Source: Nitrosomonadales bacterium
GTDB lineage: Bacteria; Pseudomonadota; Gammaproteobacteria; Burkholderiales; Methylophilaceae
Direction: 5' to 3'
NCBI GenBank assembly: GCA_024642775.1
Contig: JAHEAL010000001.1
Location: forward strand, 70,130 to 134,129
Length of the DNA: 64,000 bases
Shown here one piece after another: positions 45,078 to 55,225 of the stretch. Each line of letters opens with the position of its first letter. Positions within the stretch are counted from its first letter, which is position 1. The position numbers and the translations under genes are program-made. The notes beneath the pieces are model-generated. The model ran no database searches. It had not been told where the DNA came from and saw only the letters and a list, made by a program, of their open reading frames with translations.

Positions 45078-46132
45078 GTAAACTAATAAAATTAAGAGAT
45101 GCTATTGACAGTATTGATAAAAAAATACTTGATTTAGTATCTAAAAGAGCAAAATGTGCCAAAGAAATTGGTTTCCTAAAAAAAGATGGAGTGGTTTACA
45201 AGCCTGAAAGAGAGGCTCAAATTTATCAGAAACTCATTACGCTGAATAGCGGGCCCTTGTCTAATGAAAGCATAAGGTCAATTTTCTCCTCCGTAATTTC
45301 AAATTGCCGAGCATTAGAAAAAAAATTAACTGTAAGCTTTTTAGGCCCATTAGGAACATTTAGTGAAGAAGCAACGATAAAAAAATTTGGAGAAAATATT
45401 GACTTTCTTCCGACCACAAGTATCGATGAAGTTTTCAATAATGTAATCTCAGAAGAGAGCCAATATGGGGTTGTGCCAGTCGAAAACTCAACAGAAGGGG
45501 CCGTTAGTAGAACATTAGATCTTCTGCTTAGCTCTGATCTAAAGATATCGGGTGAAATCATCCTACCTGTTCATCATAACCTTCTGACTAACGCTTCATC
45601 ATTGAAATCAATAAAGAAAATTTATGCCCACGGTCAGTCGCTCGCACAATGTCATAATTGGATTTTAAATAATCTACCACACGTTGAAACACACGCGACT
45701 TTAAGTAATGCTGAGGGAGCAAGAATAGCTAAAAACGAAAAGGGTGCCGCAGCTATTGCTAGTATTAGAGCATCCAAGCTATTTAAATTAAAACCACTAA
45801 AGCTTAATATTGAAGATGAAAAAAATAATACTACCCGATTCTTAGTCTTAACTACTGACAACAATAAAAGAAGTGGAAATGATAAAACATCTATAGTTGT
45901 TGCTACTAAAAATAAGCCGGGTGCCATTGCTGATTTGGTCGGGCCATTTGCCAAACATAAAGTGAGTATGACTAAATTAGAATCTAGGCCTTCAAAAATT
46001 GGTATGTGGGAATATGTATTTTTCATTGATATTGAAGGTCATTGGGATGATCCAAAAGTCCAAAAATCGATTGCAGAGGTTGAATCAAAAGCAAGCTTCT
46101 TAAAGCATCTTGGATCTTATCCAAAATACTAA
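45074..46132 (+). CDS. pheA: Bifunctional chorismate mutase/prephenate dehydratase
   Basis: N-terminal chorismate mutase helix; FLGPLGTFSEEATIKKFG, VPVENSTEGAVSRTLD, ACT ESRPSKIGMWEYVFFIDIEGH. Confidence 0.97.
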   Translation: MSKLIKLRDAIDSIDKKILDLVSKRAKCAKEIGFLKKDGVVYKPEREAQIYQKLITLNSGPLSNESIRSIFSSVISNCRALEKKLTVSFLGPLGTFSEEATIKKFGENIDFLPTTSIDEVFNNVISEESQYGVVPVENSTEGAVSRTLDLLLSSDLKISGEIILPVHHNLLTNASSLKSIKKIYAHGQSLAQCHNWILNNLPHVETHATLSNAEGARIAKNEKGAAAIASIRASKLFKLKPLKLNIEDEKNNTTRFLVLTTDNNKRSGNDKTSIVVATKNKPGAIADLVGPFAKHKVSMTKLESRPSKIGMWEYVFFIDIEGHWDDPKVQKSIAEVESKASFLKHLGSYPKY

Positions 46133-46134
46133 AT

Positions 46135-47241
46135 ATGTCGATTTCTTTTTTAAAAAATCTTGAACAGATTATGCCTTATGTTGGAGGCATGCCAATTGAA
46201 GAGCTTTCAAGAAAAATAGGTATTTCAGAAAATAATATCATTAAACTTGCATCCAATGAAAACCCCTACGGTATAAGCCCGAAAACAAAAAAAGCAATAC
46301 AGGATTTTATTGATTTTAACTTATATCCAGATGGATCAGGTTACGAGTTAATCAAAACTATTTCAAAAAAATTTAACTTAGATCCTGAACAGGTAGTGCT
46401 AGGTAATGGTTCTAATGACATTTTAGAGCTTGCTGCAAGAATAGTTGTTAGTAAAAATTCTGAAATCATGTTTTCTGAGCATGCCTTTGCAGTATACAAT
46501 CTGGTTGCCAAGAGTATTGGTGCTCAAGAAAACATAATTCCATCTAAAAACTATGCCCACGATTTATTGGCTTTTGAAAAGCATATAAGTAAAAACACAA
46601 AATTAATATTTATAGCAAATCCTAATAATCCAACAGGTACTTATATCAATAAAAATGATTTGTATAGATTTATATCAAAAGTTCCATCAGAAGTTTTAAT
46701 CGTTTTGGATGAAGCTTATGATGAGTATCTCGATGAGGAGGATAAGTCAGAAGCTTTGAAATGGGTTAAAGATTTCAATAACCTGTTGGTAAGCAGAAGT
46801 TTCTCCAAAGCCTATGGCTTAGCATCTTTAAGAATAGGTTATGGAATTTCATCAAAAGCCGTTATTGAAATGATTAATCGAGTTAGACAGCCATTTAATG
46901 CTAATTCTATTGCTCAGGTTGCAGCAAATGCAGCAATAAAAGATAGTCCATTTGTTGAAATGTCTTATGAAAAAAACAAAGAACAAAAATTATTCATGGA
47001 GAATGCTTTTAAATCCCTTAATATTGATTTTATTAAAAGTTATGGAAATTTTATAAGTTTCCAGCTAGGCTCTGCGGATGAAGCAGTAGAGTGTTATGAA
47101 TATTTATTAAAAAAAGGTATCATACTACGTCCGATTTCAAATTATGGGATGCCAAAATTTTTGAGAGTAAGTATAGGAACACCAAAAGAAAATAAAACTT
47201 TTATAGAAGTATTGTCGGAATTTTTAGGAAAAAATAAATGA
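46135..47241 (+). CDS. hisC: Histidinol-phosphate aminotransferase
   Basis: IKLASNENPYGISPK, FIANPNNPTGTY, SRSFSKAYGLASLRIGYG. Confidence 0.95.
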   Translation: MSISFLKNLEQIMPYVGGMPIEELSRKIGISENNIIKLASNENPYGISPKTKKAIQDFIDFNLYPDGSGYELIKTISKKFNLDPEQVVLGNGSNDILELAARIVVSKNSEIMFSEHAFAVYNLVAKSIGAQENIIPSKNYAHDLLAFEKHISKNTKLIFIANPNNPTGTYINKNDLYRFISKVPSEVLIVLDEAYDEYLDEEDKSEALKWVKDFNNLLVSRSFSKAYGLASLRIGYGISSKAVIEMINRVRQPFNANSIAQVAANAAIKDSPFVEMSYEKNKEQKLFMENAFKSLNIDFIKSYGNFISFQLGSADEAVECYEYLLKKGIILRPISNYGMPKFLRVSIGTPKENKTFIEVLSEFLGKNK

Positions 47242-48254
47242 TTATAGTTATGGATAAATCTGCTACAGAATTGCAGATTGAGAATGTTATCAGCAAAATT
47301 AAAGACAAAGGCCTTGATGCTTCTGTATCTAAAGGTATAGAAAAAACTGTTATTGGTGCAATTGGTGATGAAAGAGTTCTAGACCCTGAACTTTTAGAAT
47401 CCTTACCTGGAGTCCAACAGGCTTTACATATTGTTAAACCCTATAAAATAGTTGCTAGAGAGTGGCACAAGGAAGACACTATAATCAATATTGGAGGTCA
47501 TCTATTAGGCGGAGAAAATATCCAAGTAATATCCGGTCCTTGTTCTGTTGAAACACCAGACCAAATGAAAAATTCAGCAGAAGCTGTCAAGGCAGCTGGT
47601 GTAAGACTAATGCGTGGCGGTGCATTCAAGCCAAGAACAAGTCCTTATTCTTTTCAAGGTGTTGGTTTTGATGGGCTTGATATGTTTAAAGAAGCTGCCA
47701 GTAAAGAGAATTTGCCAATTGTCACTGAATTATTAGATGTCCGCCACTTGGACACTTTCCTGAAAAAAGGTGTTGATGTAATTCAAATCGGTACAAGAAA
47801 TATGCAAAATTTTGAGTTACTGAAGGAAGTAGGAAAGATTCATGTTCCAGTAATTTTAAAAAGGGGTTTGTCAGCCACTATCTCAGAATGGTTAATGGCT
47901 GCAGAATATATAGCCTCTGGTGGTAATCATAATATTATTTTCTGTGAAAGAGGTATAAGAACTTTTGAAACAGCTTACCGAAATGTAATGGATGTTACTG
48001 CAGTTCCAGTCTTAAAAAGAGAAACCCATCTACCCGTTATTATCGATCCATCTCATGCTGGAGGTAAAGCCTGGATGGTTCCGTCTTTGGCAAGAGCGGC
48101 GATTGCTGCAGGAGCCGACGGACTTCTTGTTGAAATGCATCCAACTCCATGCGAGGCTTGGTGTGATGCTGATCAGGCGATCGATCCAACTGAGCTGAAG
48201 AATTTAATGGCTGAACTTTCTCAAATTGCATCAATCTTGAATCGTAAGATTTAA
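47238..48254 (+). CDS. aroF: 3-deoxy-7-phosphoheptulonate synthase (type I-beta, N-terminal ferredoxin-like domain)
   Basis: VISGPCSVETPDQM, LMRGGAFKPRTSPYSFQG, IDPSHAGGKAWMVPSLARAAIAAGADGLLVEMHP. Confidence 0.93.
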   Translation: MIIVMDKSATELQIENVISKIKDKGLDASVSKGIEKTVIGAIGDERVLDPELLESLPGVQQALHIVKPYKIVAREWHKEDTIINIGGHLLGGENIQVISGPCSVETPDQMKNSAEAVKAAGVRLMRGGAFKPRTSPYSFQGVGFDGLDMFKEAASKENLPIVTELLDVRHLDTFLKKGVDVIQIGTRNMQNFELLKEVGKIHVPVILKRGLSATISEWLMAAEYIASGGNHNIIFCERGIRTFETAYRNVMDVTAVPVLKRETHLPVIIDPSHAGGKAWMVPSLARAAIAAGADGLLVEMHPTPCEAWCDADQAIDPTELKNLMAELSQIASILNRKI

Positions 48255-48257
48255 TTT

Positions 48258-48285
48258 AACTCATGAATTCCATGAGTTTTCTTTG
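48258..48285 (+). terminator. Terminator-like hairpin downstream of the DAHP synthase gene
   Basis: AACTCATG-AATTC-CATGAGTT 8-bp perfect stem followed by TTCTTTG; weak T-tract. Confidence 0.55.
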
Positions 48286-48352
48286 CATATTTTTGCTTTA
48301 GCTATAATCACAACATTCCTTCATAATCAATTCTCTTAATTAAGGGGTAGTT

Positions 48353-49267
48353 ATGCATATAAGAGTTCTAGGATCTGGTGCTGGGGGAGGCTTTCCTCAG
48401 TGGAATTGTAATTGTGAAAACTGTAAGGGACTAAGGCAACATAATATTAAATCTTCAGCAAGAACGCAGTCATCTATTACTGTAAGTAGTAATGGTGAAG
48501 ATTGGATTTTGTTTAATGCTTCTCCAGATATTCGTGCTCAAATTGAATCATTCCCACCTTTACAACCTGCCCGTAAAATTAGAGACACTGGTATTGCGTC
48601 CATAATTATATGTGATGGACAAATCGATCATACAACTGGATTACTTATATTAAGAGAACACGATAAACCATGGGACATATATTGTACCCAATCTGTTTAT
48701 GAGGACATGACAACAGGATTTCCCATATTTAATATCTTGGGTCATTTTAGAGGTGTGAATTGGCATGAAGTTAAGACGGACCTAAAATCTTTTGAGATAC
48801 CTAAAGCTGACGATCTTGAATTTACAGCAGTTCCTCTCAAAAGCGAGGCTCCACCATATTCACCTCACAGACATAACACTGTTCCAGGAGACAACGTAGG
48901 TTATAGAGTTAGAGATAAGAAGACAGGAAAAAATCTCTTTTATGCACCTGGCTTAGGTGTTATTGAAGATCATGTATATGATTTCATGAAAGATGCCGAT
49001 GTGATTCTGGTCGATGGAACGGTATGGACTAACGATGAGATGTCACGATATGGTATCAATGATAAATTAGCTAGCGAGATGGGCCATTTAGATCAATCGA
49101 GCAAAGGAGGAATAGTGGATACACTTACCTCTTTAACAAAGCCAAGGAAAATACTCATTCATATCAACAATACGAATCCAATTTTAAGAGAAGACTCACC
49201 GGAAAGGCAAGTGTTGAATTCTCATGGTATTGAAGTGTCCTATGATGGTATGGATATTATAATTTAG
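48353..49267 (+). CDS. pqqB: PQQ biosynthesis protein PqqB
   Basis: Beta-lactamase-fold protein: [40 protein letters not shown] upstream. Confidence 0.97.
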   Translation: MHIRVLGSGAGGGFPQWNCNCENCKGLRQHNIKSSARTQSSITVSSNGEDWILFNASPDIRAQIESFPPLQPARKIRDTGIASIIICDGQIDHTTGLLILREHDKPWDIYCTQSVYEDMTTGFPIFNILGHFRGVNWHEVKTDLKSFEIPKADDLEFTAVPLKSEAPPYSPHRHNTVPGDNVGYRVRDKKTGKNLFYAPGLGVIEDHVYDFMKDADVILVDGTVWTNDEMSRYGINDKLASEMGHLDQSSKGGIVDTLTSLTKPRKILIHINNTNPILREDSPERQVLNSHGIEVSYDGMDIII

Positions 49268-49286
49268 TTACAGAAAGGTAAACAAA

Positions 49287-50024
49287 ATGACGGCACCATG
49301 GTCAAGAAAAGAATTTGAGGAAAAATTAAGAACCAAAGGGCAGGGTTATCATATCTACCACCCTTTTCATGTTGCAATGTATGAGGGTAAGTTATCAAAA
49401 GAGCAACTTCAAGCCTGGGTCCTAAATCGTTTTTATTATCAAATTGGTATACCAATGAAAGATGCATCAATTTTATCTAATTGCGATGATGTTGAGGTAA
49501 GAAAGCAGTGGATTGTAAGAATCATTGACCATGATGGAACTCCTGAAGACCCTTATGGTGGAATTGAGGCTTGGGTTGAGCTTGGTAAGGCGGTAGGATT
49601 AACTAGAGAAGACGTTACTTCTTTAAAACACGTTTCTCCAGGTGTTAAGTTTGCAGTAGATGCCTACATAAATTTTTGCAAACAAAGGCCTTGGCAAGAG
49701 TCAGTCTGCTCATCCCTAACAGAATTATTTGCCCCTCATATCCATCAACAAAGGATTAGTTCGTGGCCTGAAATGTACCCATGGGTAGACGAAAGTGGGC
49801 TTAAGTATTTCAAAAAGAGATTAACTGAAGCAAGAAGAGATGTGGAGCAGGGTTTGCATGTGACCCTTGACTATTTCAGCCAATCAAGAGAAATGCAGGA
49901 AAAGGCTTTAGAAATATTGCAATTTAAACTTAATATTTTGTGGGTAATTGCTGACTCAATAATGCTTCAATCTACCAAAGTAACCACTGATGGCGTGGAT
50001 TACTTAAAACAGCCGGTTTATTAA
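49287..50024 (+). CDS. pqqC: Pyrroloquinoline-quinone synthase PqqC
   Basis: [50 protein letters not shown]. Confidence 0.98.
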   Translation: MTAPWSRKEFEEKLRTKGQGYHIYHPFHVAMYEGKLSKEQLQAWVLNRFYYQIGIPMKDASILSNCDDVEVRKQWIVRIIDHDGTPEDPYGGIEAWVELGKAVGLTREDVTSLKHVSPGVKFAVDAYINFCKQRPWQESVCSSLTELFAPHIHQQRISSWPEMYPWVDESGLKYFKKRLTEARRDVEQGLHVTLDYFSQSREMQEKALEILQFKLNILWVIADSIMLQSTKVTTDGVDYLKQPVY

Positions 50025-50025
50025 G

Positions 50026-50307
50026 ATGACTCAAAAAATTAATAATGCCGATGTTTATAAGATTGCTGCTCATCATAGATTTCAGTGGGAAGAGGCTCAA
50101 AATTGCTATGTAATTTTATTTCCTGAGGGAATGGTAAAACTGAATCCAAGTGGTGGTGAAATTTTAAGTTTAGTAAATGGAGAGAATGCGGTAGCAGATA
50201 TTATTAGCTCTCTTAACGAAAAGTTTAAAGATGCAGGTGACATATCTAATGACATTATTTCAATGTTTGAATTTGCGCTTGAAAAAGCATGGATAACAAA
50301 AATTTAA
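50026..50307 (+). CDS. pqqD: PQQ biosynthesis chaperone PqqD
   Basis: HRFQWEEAQNCYVILFPEGMVKLNPSGGEILSLVNG. Confidence 0.96.
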   Translation: MTQKINNADVYKIAAHHRFQWEEAQNCYVILFPEGMVKLNPSGGEILSLVNGENAVADIISSLNEKFKDAGDISNDIISMFEFALEKAWITKI

Positions 50308-50317
50308 AAGGACAATT

Positions 50318-51502
50318 ATGGCCAACTTAAACAACGGAGTCGAATCAAATGTAACCCAAACACAACCACTATGGTTGCTTGCGGAAATTACTTATAGATG
50401 CCCCCTCCACTGTGCTTTTTGTTACAACCCCACGGATTATGCAGACTACACTAAAAATGAGTTATCTACCGATCAATGGATAAAAGTCTTAAGAGATGCT
50501 CGAAAAATGGGCGCACTTCAATTAGGAATATCTGGTGGCGAGCCACTTTTGAGAGATGATATTGAAGATATTGTCGTTGAAGCAAATAGTTTAGGTTATT
50601 ACTCCAACCTGATTACTTCTGGAGTAGGGCTTACTGAAAAAAGAATTGATGCATTTAAGGCAGGTGGTTTAGATCATATTCAGCTATCAATGCACGATAT
50701 TACCGAAGAGATATCAAATTTTGTTACCGACACATCCACATTTAAGCTTAAACAAAAAGTAGCGGCAATGATCAAGGACAGAGGTTACCCAATGGTCTTG
50801 AATGTGGTTATTCATCGTTACAATATAGGTCATATTAAAGAAATATTAGAGATGGCTGAGGCACTTGGTGCGGATTATGTTGAACTTGCAAATACCCAGT
50901 ATTATGGATGGTCGTTAATTAACAGAAATCAGTTAATGCCAACTAAAGAGCAAATTGATGAAGCTGAAAAAATTACCAATGAGTTTAGAGAGTATATTGG
51001 TAATAAAATGAAAATTTTCTTTGTCGTTCCTGATTATTATGCTGAAAGACCGAAGAAATGTATGAATGGTTGGGGTGAAGTATTTATGATTGTAACCGCA
51101 AATGGTGATGTACTTCCTTGCCATTCCGCAAGAGTCTTGCCAGATATGAATTTCCCAAATGTACAAAACAATAATTTAAATGAGATTTGGTATGACTCCT
51201 CATCATTTAATAAGTACCGGGGAGATGAATGGATGAAAGAGCCATGCAGATCTTGTTCCGAAAAAGAAAATGATTTAGGCGGTTGTCGTTGTCAGGCATT
51301 TTTACTATCTGGTGATGCAGAAGCAGCTGATCCAATCTGCACTAAATCGCCACATCGTCATTTGATTGATCAAGCACTAGAAGACTCAAAAAATGAAAAG
51401 CTACAAGCACAGCCAATTATCTTTAGGACGGATAAAAACTCGAAAGAGCTTATTAATGGTGAGCACAAGGATAGATTAAAAGATTTTAAAGCAATGCCAT
51501 AA
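50318..51502 (+). CDS. pqqE: PqqA peptide cyclase PqqE (radical SAM)
   Basis: LLAEITYRCPLHCAFCYNP (CxxxCxxC), GISGGEPLLRDD, SPASM cysteines CMNGWGE...CHSAR...CRSCSEKENDLGGCRCQAF. Confidence 0.98.
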   Translation: MANLNNGVESNVTQTQPLWLLAEITYRCPLHCAFCYNPTDYADYTKNELSTDQWIKVLRDARKMGALQLGISGGEPLLRDDIEDIVVEANSLGYYSNLITSGVGLTEKRIDAFKAGGLDHIQLSMHDITEEISNFVTDTSTFKLKQKVAAMIKDRGYPMVLNVVIHRYNIGHIKEILEMAEALGADYVELANTQYYGWSLINRNQLMPTKEQIDEAEKITNEFREYIGNKMKIFFVVPDYYAERPKKCMNGWGEVFMIVTANGDVLPCHSARVLPDMNFPNVQNNNLNEIWYDSSSFNKYRGDEWMKEPCRSCSEKENDLGGCRCQAFLLSGDAEAADPICTKSPHRHLIDQALEDSKNEKLQAQPIIFRTDKNSKELINGEHKDRLKDFKAMP

Positions 51503-51522
51503 CATTCCTTTATAATTCTTTA

Positions 51523-52716
51523 ATGCTTTTTATAAATCCCAGAATACTGATACTTGCATCATTAACGGCGCTTGCTCCTTTTGCAATTGATACTTATTTA
51601 CCAGCCTTTCACGTCATGGAAATAGATTTGAGTACTAATTCAAATTATATCCAACAAACCTTAACTTTTTACTTAATCCCTTACACATTCATGACAATCT
51701 TCCACGGTGCTATTTCGGATTCGATTGGAAGAATAAAGACCATTAAATATGGATTAACGCTTTTTATTATTGGATCAATTGGGTGCGCCTTATCAACATC
51801 AATAGAGATGTTATGGATTTCAAGAATACTTCAAGGTATGGGGGGTGGGGCTGGTAATGTAGTAGCACGCGCAATGGTAAGAGACCTTTACAGTGGGGCT
51901 ATGGCACAAAAAGTAATGGCAACTGTACAAATTATATTTGGGATCGCACCCGCAATTGCACCAATGGTAGGTGGACTTTTACTTAATTTTAACTGGCAAT
52001 CCATTTTTATCTTTTTGGTTATTTATTCTATTTTAATCACTTTTTTTTCAACGCGATTTTTACCAGAAACTGTTGATGAAAAAGATAGGCTTCCTTTTAA
52101 TATGCACTCCGTATTAACGCGATATAAAAATTTATTAATAGATAATAATTTTATTTTTTTAGTACTTGCGGTGTCATTTAATTTCTCAGCATTTTTTTTA
52201 TATGTTCTCGCTAGTCCAATTTTTCTTGTTGACCACCTTGGACTTAACTCATCACAATTTGGGTACTTATTTATTCCTACTGTAACGGGAATGATACTAG
52301 GTTCTTTTATATCAAAAAGAACAGCAGGAATTGTTAGCCCAGATAAATTGCTAAAATTTGCATACACATGGATGATTTTAATTGCATCAGTAAATGTATT
52401 TTTTTGTTATTTCTTTCAAAATATTTTATGGATAAATATAGGTTTTGTGGCGTTATATAATGTTGGAATGGCTTCTGCTATGCCGCTTATATCTATCAAA
52501 GCATTAGACTGTTTTCCAAAAGCAAGAGGAACTGCCGCTTCAGGACAAGCATTTAGCCAGATGTTTATTTCATCAATAGTTGCAGGAGTTGTTGTTCCTT
52601 TAGTGTGGGGATCTACATTCACCTTATCCTGCGCTATGTTATTTATTTTTTTACTAGGGTATTTTTCTATTACCAAAACTCAATCTTGGAATGATAATAA
52701 ATCATTCCTCAATTAG
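51523..52716 (+). CDS. Bcr/CflA-family MFS transporter
   Basis: [64 protein letters not shown]. Confidence 0.9.
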   Translation: MLFINPRILILASLTALAPFAIDTYLPAFHVMEIDLSTNSNYIQQTLTFYLIPYTFMTIFHGAISDSIGRIKTIKYGLTLFIIGSIGCALSTSIEMLWISRILQGMGGGAGNVVARAMVRDLYSGAMAQKVMATVQIIFGIAPAIAPMVGGLLLNFNWQSIFIFLVIYSILITFFSTRFLPETVDEKDRLPFNMHSVLTRYKNLLIDNNFIFLVLAVSFNFSAFFLYVLASPIFLVDHLGLNSSQFGYLFIPTVTGMILGSFISKRTAGIVSPDKLLKFAYTWMILIASVNVFFCYFFQNILWINIGFVALYNVGMASAMPLISIKALDCFPKARGTAASGQAFSQMFISSIVAGVVVPLVWGSTFTLSCAMLFIFLLGYFSITKTQSWNDNKSFLN

Positions 52717-53028
52717 TAACTCTCTTTTTCCCTCTTTACCATTAAAGCTGTCTGCATCAGGAAGAGGGTCTTTTCTTTCAGATAGTATTGGCCATACTTT
52801 AGCTAAGCGGGCATTAATTTCAATAAAATCTTGCTGATCCTCAGGAACATCATCCTCAGCAAAAATTGCTTCAGCAGGGCACTCAGCTACACATAAAGTA
52901 CAGTCAATACATTCTTCCGGATCGATAGCTAAAAAATTAGGCCCCTCCACAAAACAATCAACAGGACAAACATCTACACAATCTGTATATTTGCACTGAA
53001 TACAATTTTCTGTAACTACGTATGTCAT
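52702..53028 (-). CDS. fdxA: 7Fe-type ferredoxin FdxA
   Basis: [55 protein letters not shown]; 107-108 aa FdxA length. Confidence 0.95.
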   Translation of the reverse strand: MTYVVTENCIQCKYTDCVDVCPVDCFVEGPNFLAIDPEECIDCTLCVAECPAEAIFAEDDVPEDQQDFIEINARLAKVWPILSERKDPLPDADSFNGKEGKRELLIEE

Positions 53029-53039
53029 TTTTATTTCCT

Positions 53040-54323
53040 TTAAAAAATTTCGTTAATCATTCCTGCGCCAACAGTCTGATTTGAAGAGTCGTCAATAATA
53101 ACAAATGAACCGGTCTTTCGATTTTCAAAATAAACATCCGCCATAATTGGCTGAGCTAATTTAAAATTAATATTAGCAATATCATTTGTTTCTATTTGAC
53201 TTCCTTCTATTGACACTAAATTATTTATATCTATTTTATCAAATATTTTGGCAATTTTTGCTTTTGTAACTTTACTGGTATGCATAATCTTATAGGCCCT
53301 CGAAGGATTTAAACTATCTTCAGAAAGCCAACATACGGTCGCATTAAATTCCTTAGTTATTTTAGGGTTGGATTTATCTACGATCATATCCCCACGTGAA
53401 ATATCAATTTCATCATTTAAAAGTATGGATACAGATTGAGGGGTTTGTGCTGACTCGATAATTTCATTACCTATTCTTATTTCTTTGATAGTTGTTTTTT
53501 GATTACCTGGTAGACATAAAACTTCATCACCTTTATTTATTTTTCCAGATTCAATCCTTCCCATAAAACTTCTGAAATCATGCAAGTCATGATTTTCTGA
53601 GTCTCTAGGCCGACATACATATTGTATTGGAAATCTGAATGATTCATGGGTGTCTGTTGGGTTAGTATCACAGTTTTCAAGTACCTCTAATAATGTTTTA
53701 CCTTTAAACCAGGACATATTTTCTAATCTATCAACAACCATATCTCCATTGAGTGCAGATAATGGTATAAAATTAACTTCAAATTTACTTGTTTCGTTTA
53801 TCTGAATTGATTTAAAAAGATGCGTATATTGATCTTTAATGTTGTTAAACGTACCCTCATCATAGTTAACTAGATCCATTTTATTGATTGCGACAATGAA
53901 CTGTTTTATTCCTAACAACTTTGATATATAAGTGTGTCTTTTTGTCTGAGTTAAGATACCTCTTCTTGCATCAATTAATATTACAGCTACCTTTGCTGTT
54001 GAGGCAGCAGTAACCATATTCCTAGTGTATTGCTCATGGCCTGGTGAGTCAGCAATAATATACTTTCTATCTGGAGTATTGAAATAACGATAGGCTACAT
54101 CGATAGTAATTCCTTGTTCACGCTCGGCTTGAAGTCCATCAGTTAATAAGGATAGATCAACCGCATCCAAACCTCTTTTTTTAGAAGTTTTTTCTATCTG
54201 ATTAAGAGTGTCAGAAAGGATTGTTTTGGTATCATACAAAAGGCGACCAATTAACGTGCTTTTTCCATCATCGACACTCCCGCAGGTTATAAATCTTAAT
54301 AATGAGTCTGATTTGTTAGTCAT
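53040..54323 (-). CDS. cysN: Sulfate adenylyltransferase large subunit CysN (no fused CysC)
   Basis: GTPase motifs [36 protein letters not shown]; ends at 427 aa, without an APS-kinase domain. Confidence 0.97.
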   Translation of the reverse strand: MTNKSDSLLRFITCGSVDDGKSTLIGRLLYDTKTILSDTLNQIEKTSKKRGLDAVDLSLLTDGLQAEREQGITIDVAYRYFNTPDRKYIIADSPGHEQYTRNMVTAASTAKVAVILIDARRGILTQTKRHTYISKLLGIKQFIVAINKMDLVNYDEGTFNNIKDQYTHLFKSIQINETSKFEVNFIPLSALNGDMVVDRLENMSWFKGKTLLEVLENCDTNPTDTHESFRFPIQYVCRPRDSENHDLHDFRSFMGRIESGKINKGDEVLCLPGNQKTTIKEIRIGNEIIESAQTPQSVSILLNDEIDISRGDMIVDKSNPKITKEFNATVCWLSEDSLNPSRAYKIMHTSKVTKAKIAKIFDKIDINNLVSIEGSQIETNDIANINFKLAQPIMADVYFENRKTGSFVIIDDSSNQTVGAGMINEIF

Positions 54324-55225
54324 TAAAAATACCCTTCTTTTTTTCTTTGTTCCATCGAGGCTTCTGACATTTGATCATCAAGTCGAGTAGCGCCTCTTTC
54401 TGAAATTCGTGTATCAGCTGTTTCAGCAATAATTTTTTTGACGGTATCGGCGTCACTTTCAACCGGAGCAGTGCATGTAATATCACCAACAGTCCTAAAT
54501 CTAACCATTATATTTTCTATTATCTCCTTTTCTCTTTGAGGAGTAACTGGTGTGACTGGAACTATCGCTCCATCTCTCCTGATAATGTCTCTTTTATGAG
54601 CAAAGTAGATAGATGGTAATTCAAGATTTTCTCTTTCAATGTATTGCCACACATCCATCTCAGTCCAGTTTGATATTGGAAATGCTCTTATATTTTCTCC
54701 TTTATGGGATAGGGCATTATATAAATCCCATAACTCTGGCCTTTGATTTTTTGGATCCCACTGGCCGAACTCGTCACGAAAGCTCATAATTCTTTCTTTT
54801 GCTCGTGCCTTTTCCTCATCTCTTCTTGCTCCGCCTATGCAACAATCAAATCCAAATTCATCAATTGCCTCCAAAAGTGTCACGGATTGATATTTATTTC
54901 TAGGCTCGAGTTCATAATTTAATCTAACTGTACCTCGCTCCATAGAATCTTCAACAGACCTTACTAACAGACGCTCACCCAGCTCACTTGTTTTTCTGTC
55001 TCGAAATTCTATAACTTCATCATAATTATGACCGGTATCAATATGCATTAATGGAAAAGGAAACTTTCCAGGACGAAAGGCTTTTTCCGCAATTCGAAGT
55101 AGACATAAAGAATCTTTTCCACCAGAAAACAATAAAACCGGATTACTACATTGCCCAGCAACCTCTCTCATAATATGAATGGCCTCTGCTTCAAGCCAAT
55201 CTAAGTGTGATATTTCATTTTGCAT
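54323..55225 (-). CDS. cysD: Sulfate adenylyltransferase small subunit CysD
   Basis: HLDWLEAEAIHIMREVAGQCSNPVLLFSGGKDSLCLL, GGARRDEEKARAKERI. Confidence 0.98.
   Translation of the reverse strand: MQNEISHLDWLEAEAIHIMREVAGQCSNPVLLFSGGKDSLCLLRIAEKAFRPGKFPFPLMHIDTGHNYDEVIEFRDRKTSELGERLLVRSVEDSMERGTVRLNYELEPRNKYQSVTLLEAIDEFGFDCCIGGARRDEEKARAKERIMSFRDEFGQWDPKNQRPELWDLYNALSHKGENIRAFPISNWTEMDVWQYIERENLELPSIYFAHKRDIIRRDGAIVPVTPVTPQREKEIIENIMVRFRTVGDITCTAPVESDADTVKKIIAETADTRISERGATRLDDQMSEASMEQRKKEGYF

Noticed and set aside
45652-46026. 124-aa antisense ORF in pheA
   Set aside because: Hydrophobic shadow ORF with no start context; pheA sense frame is unambiguous.
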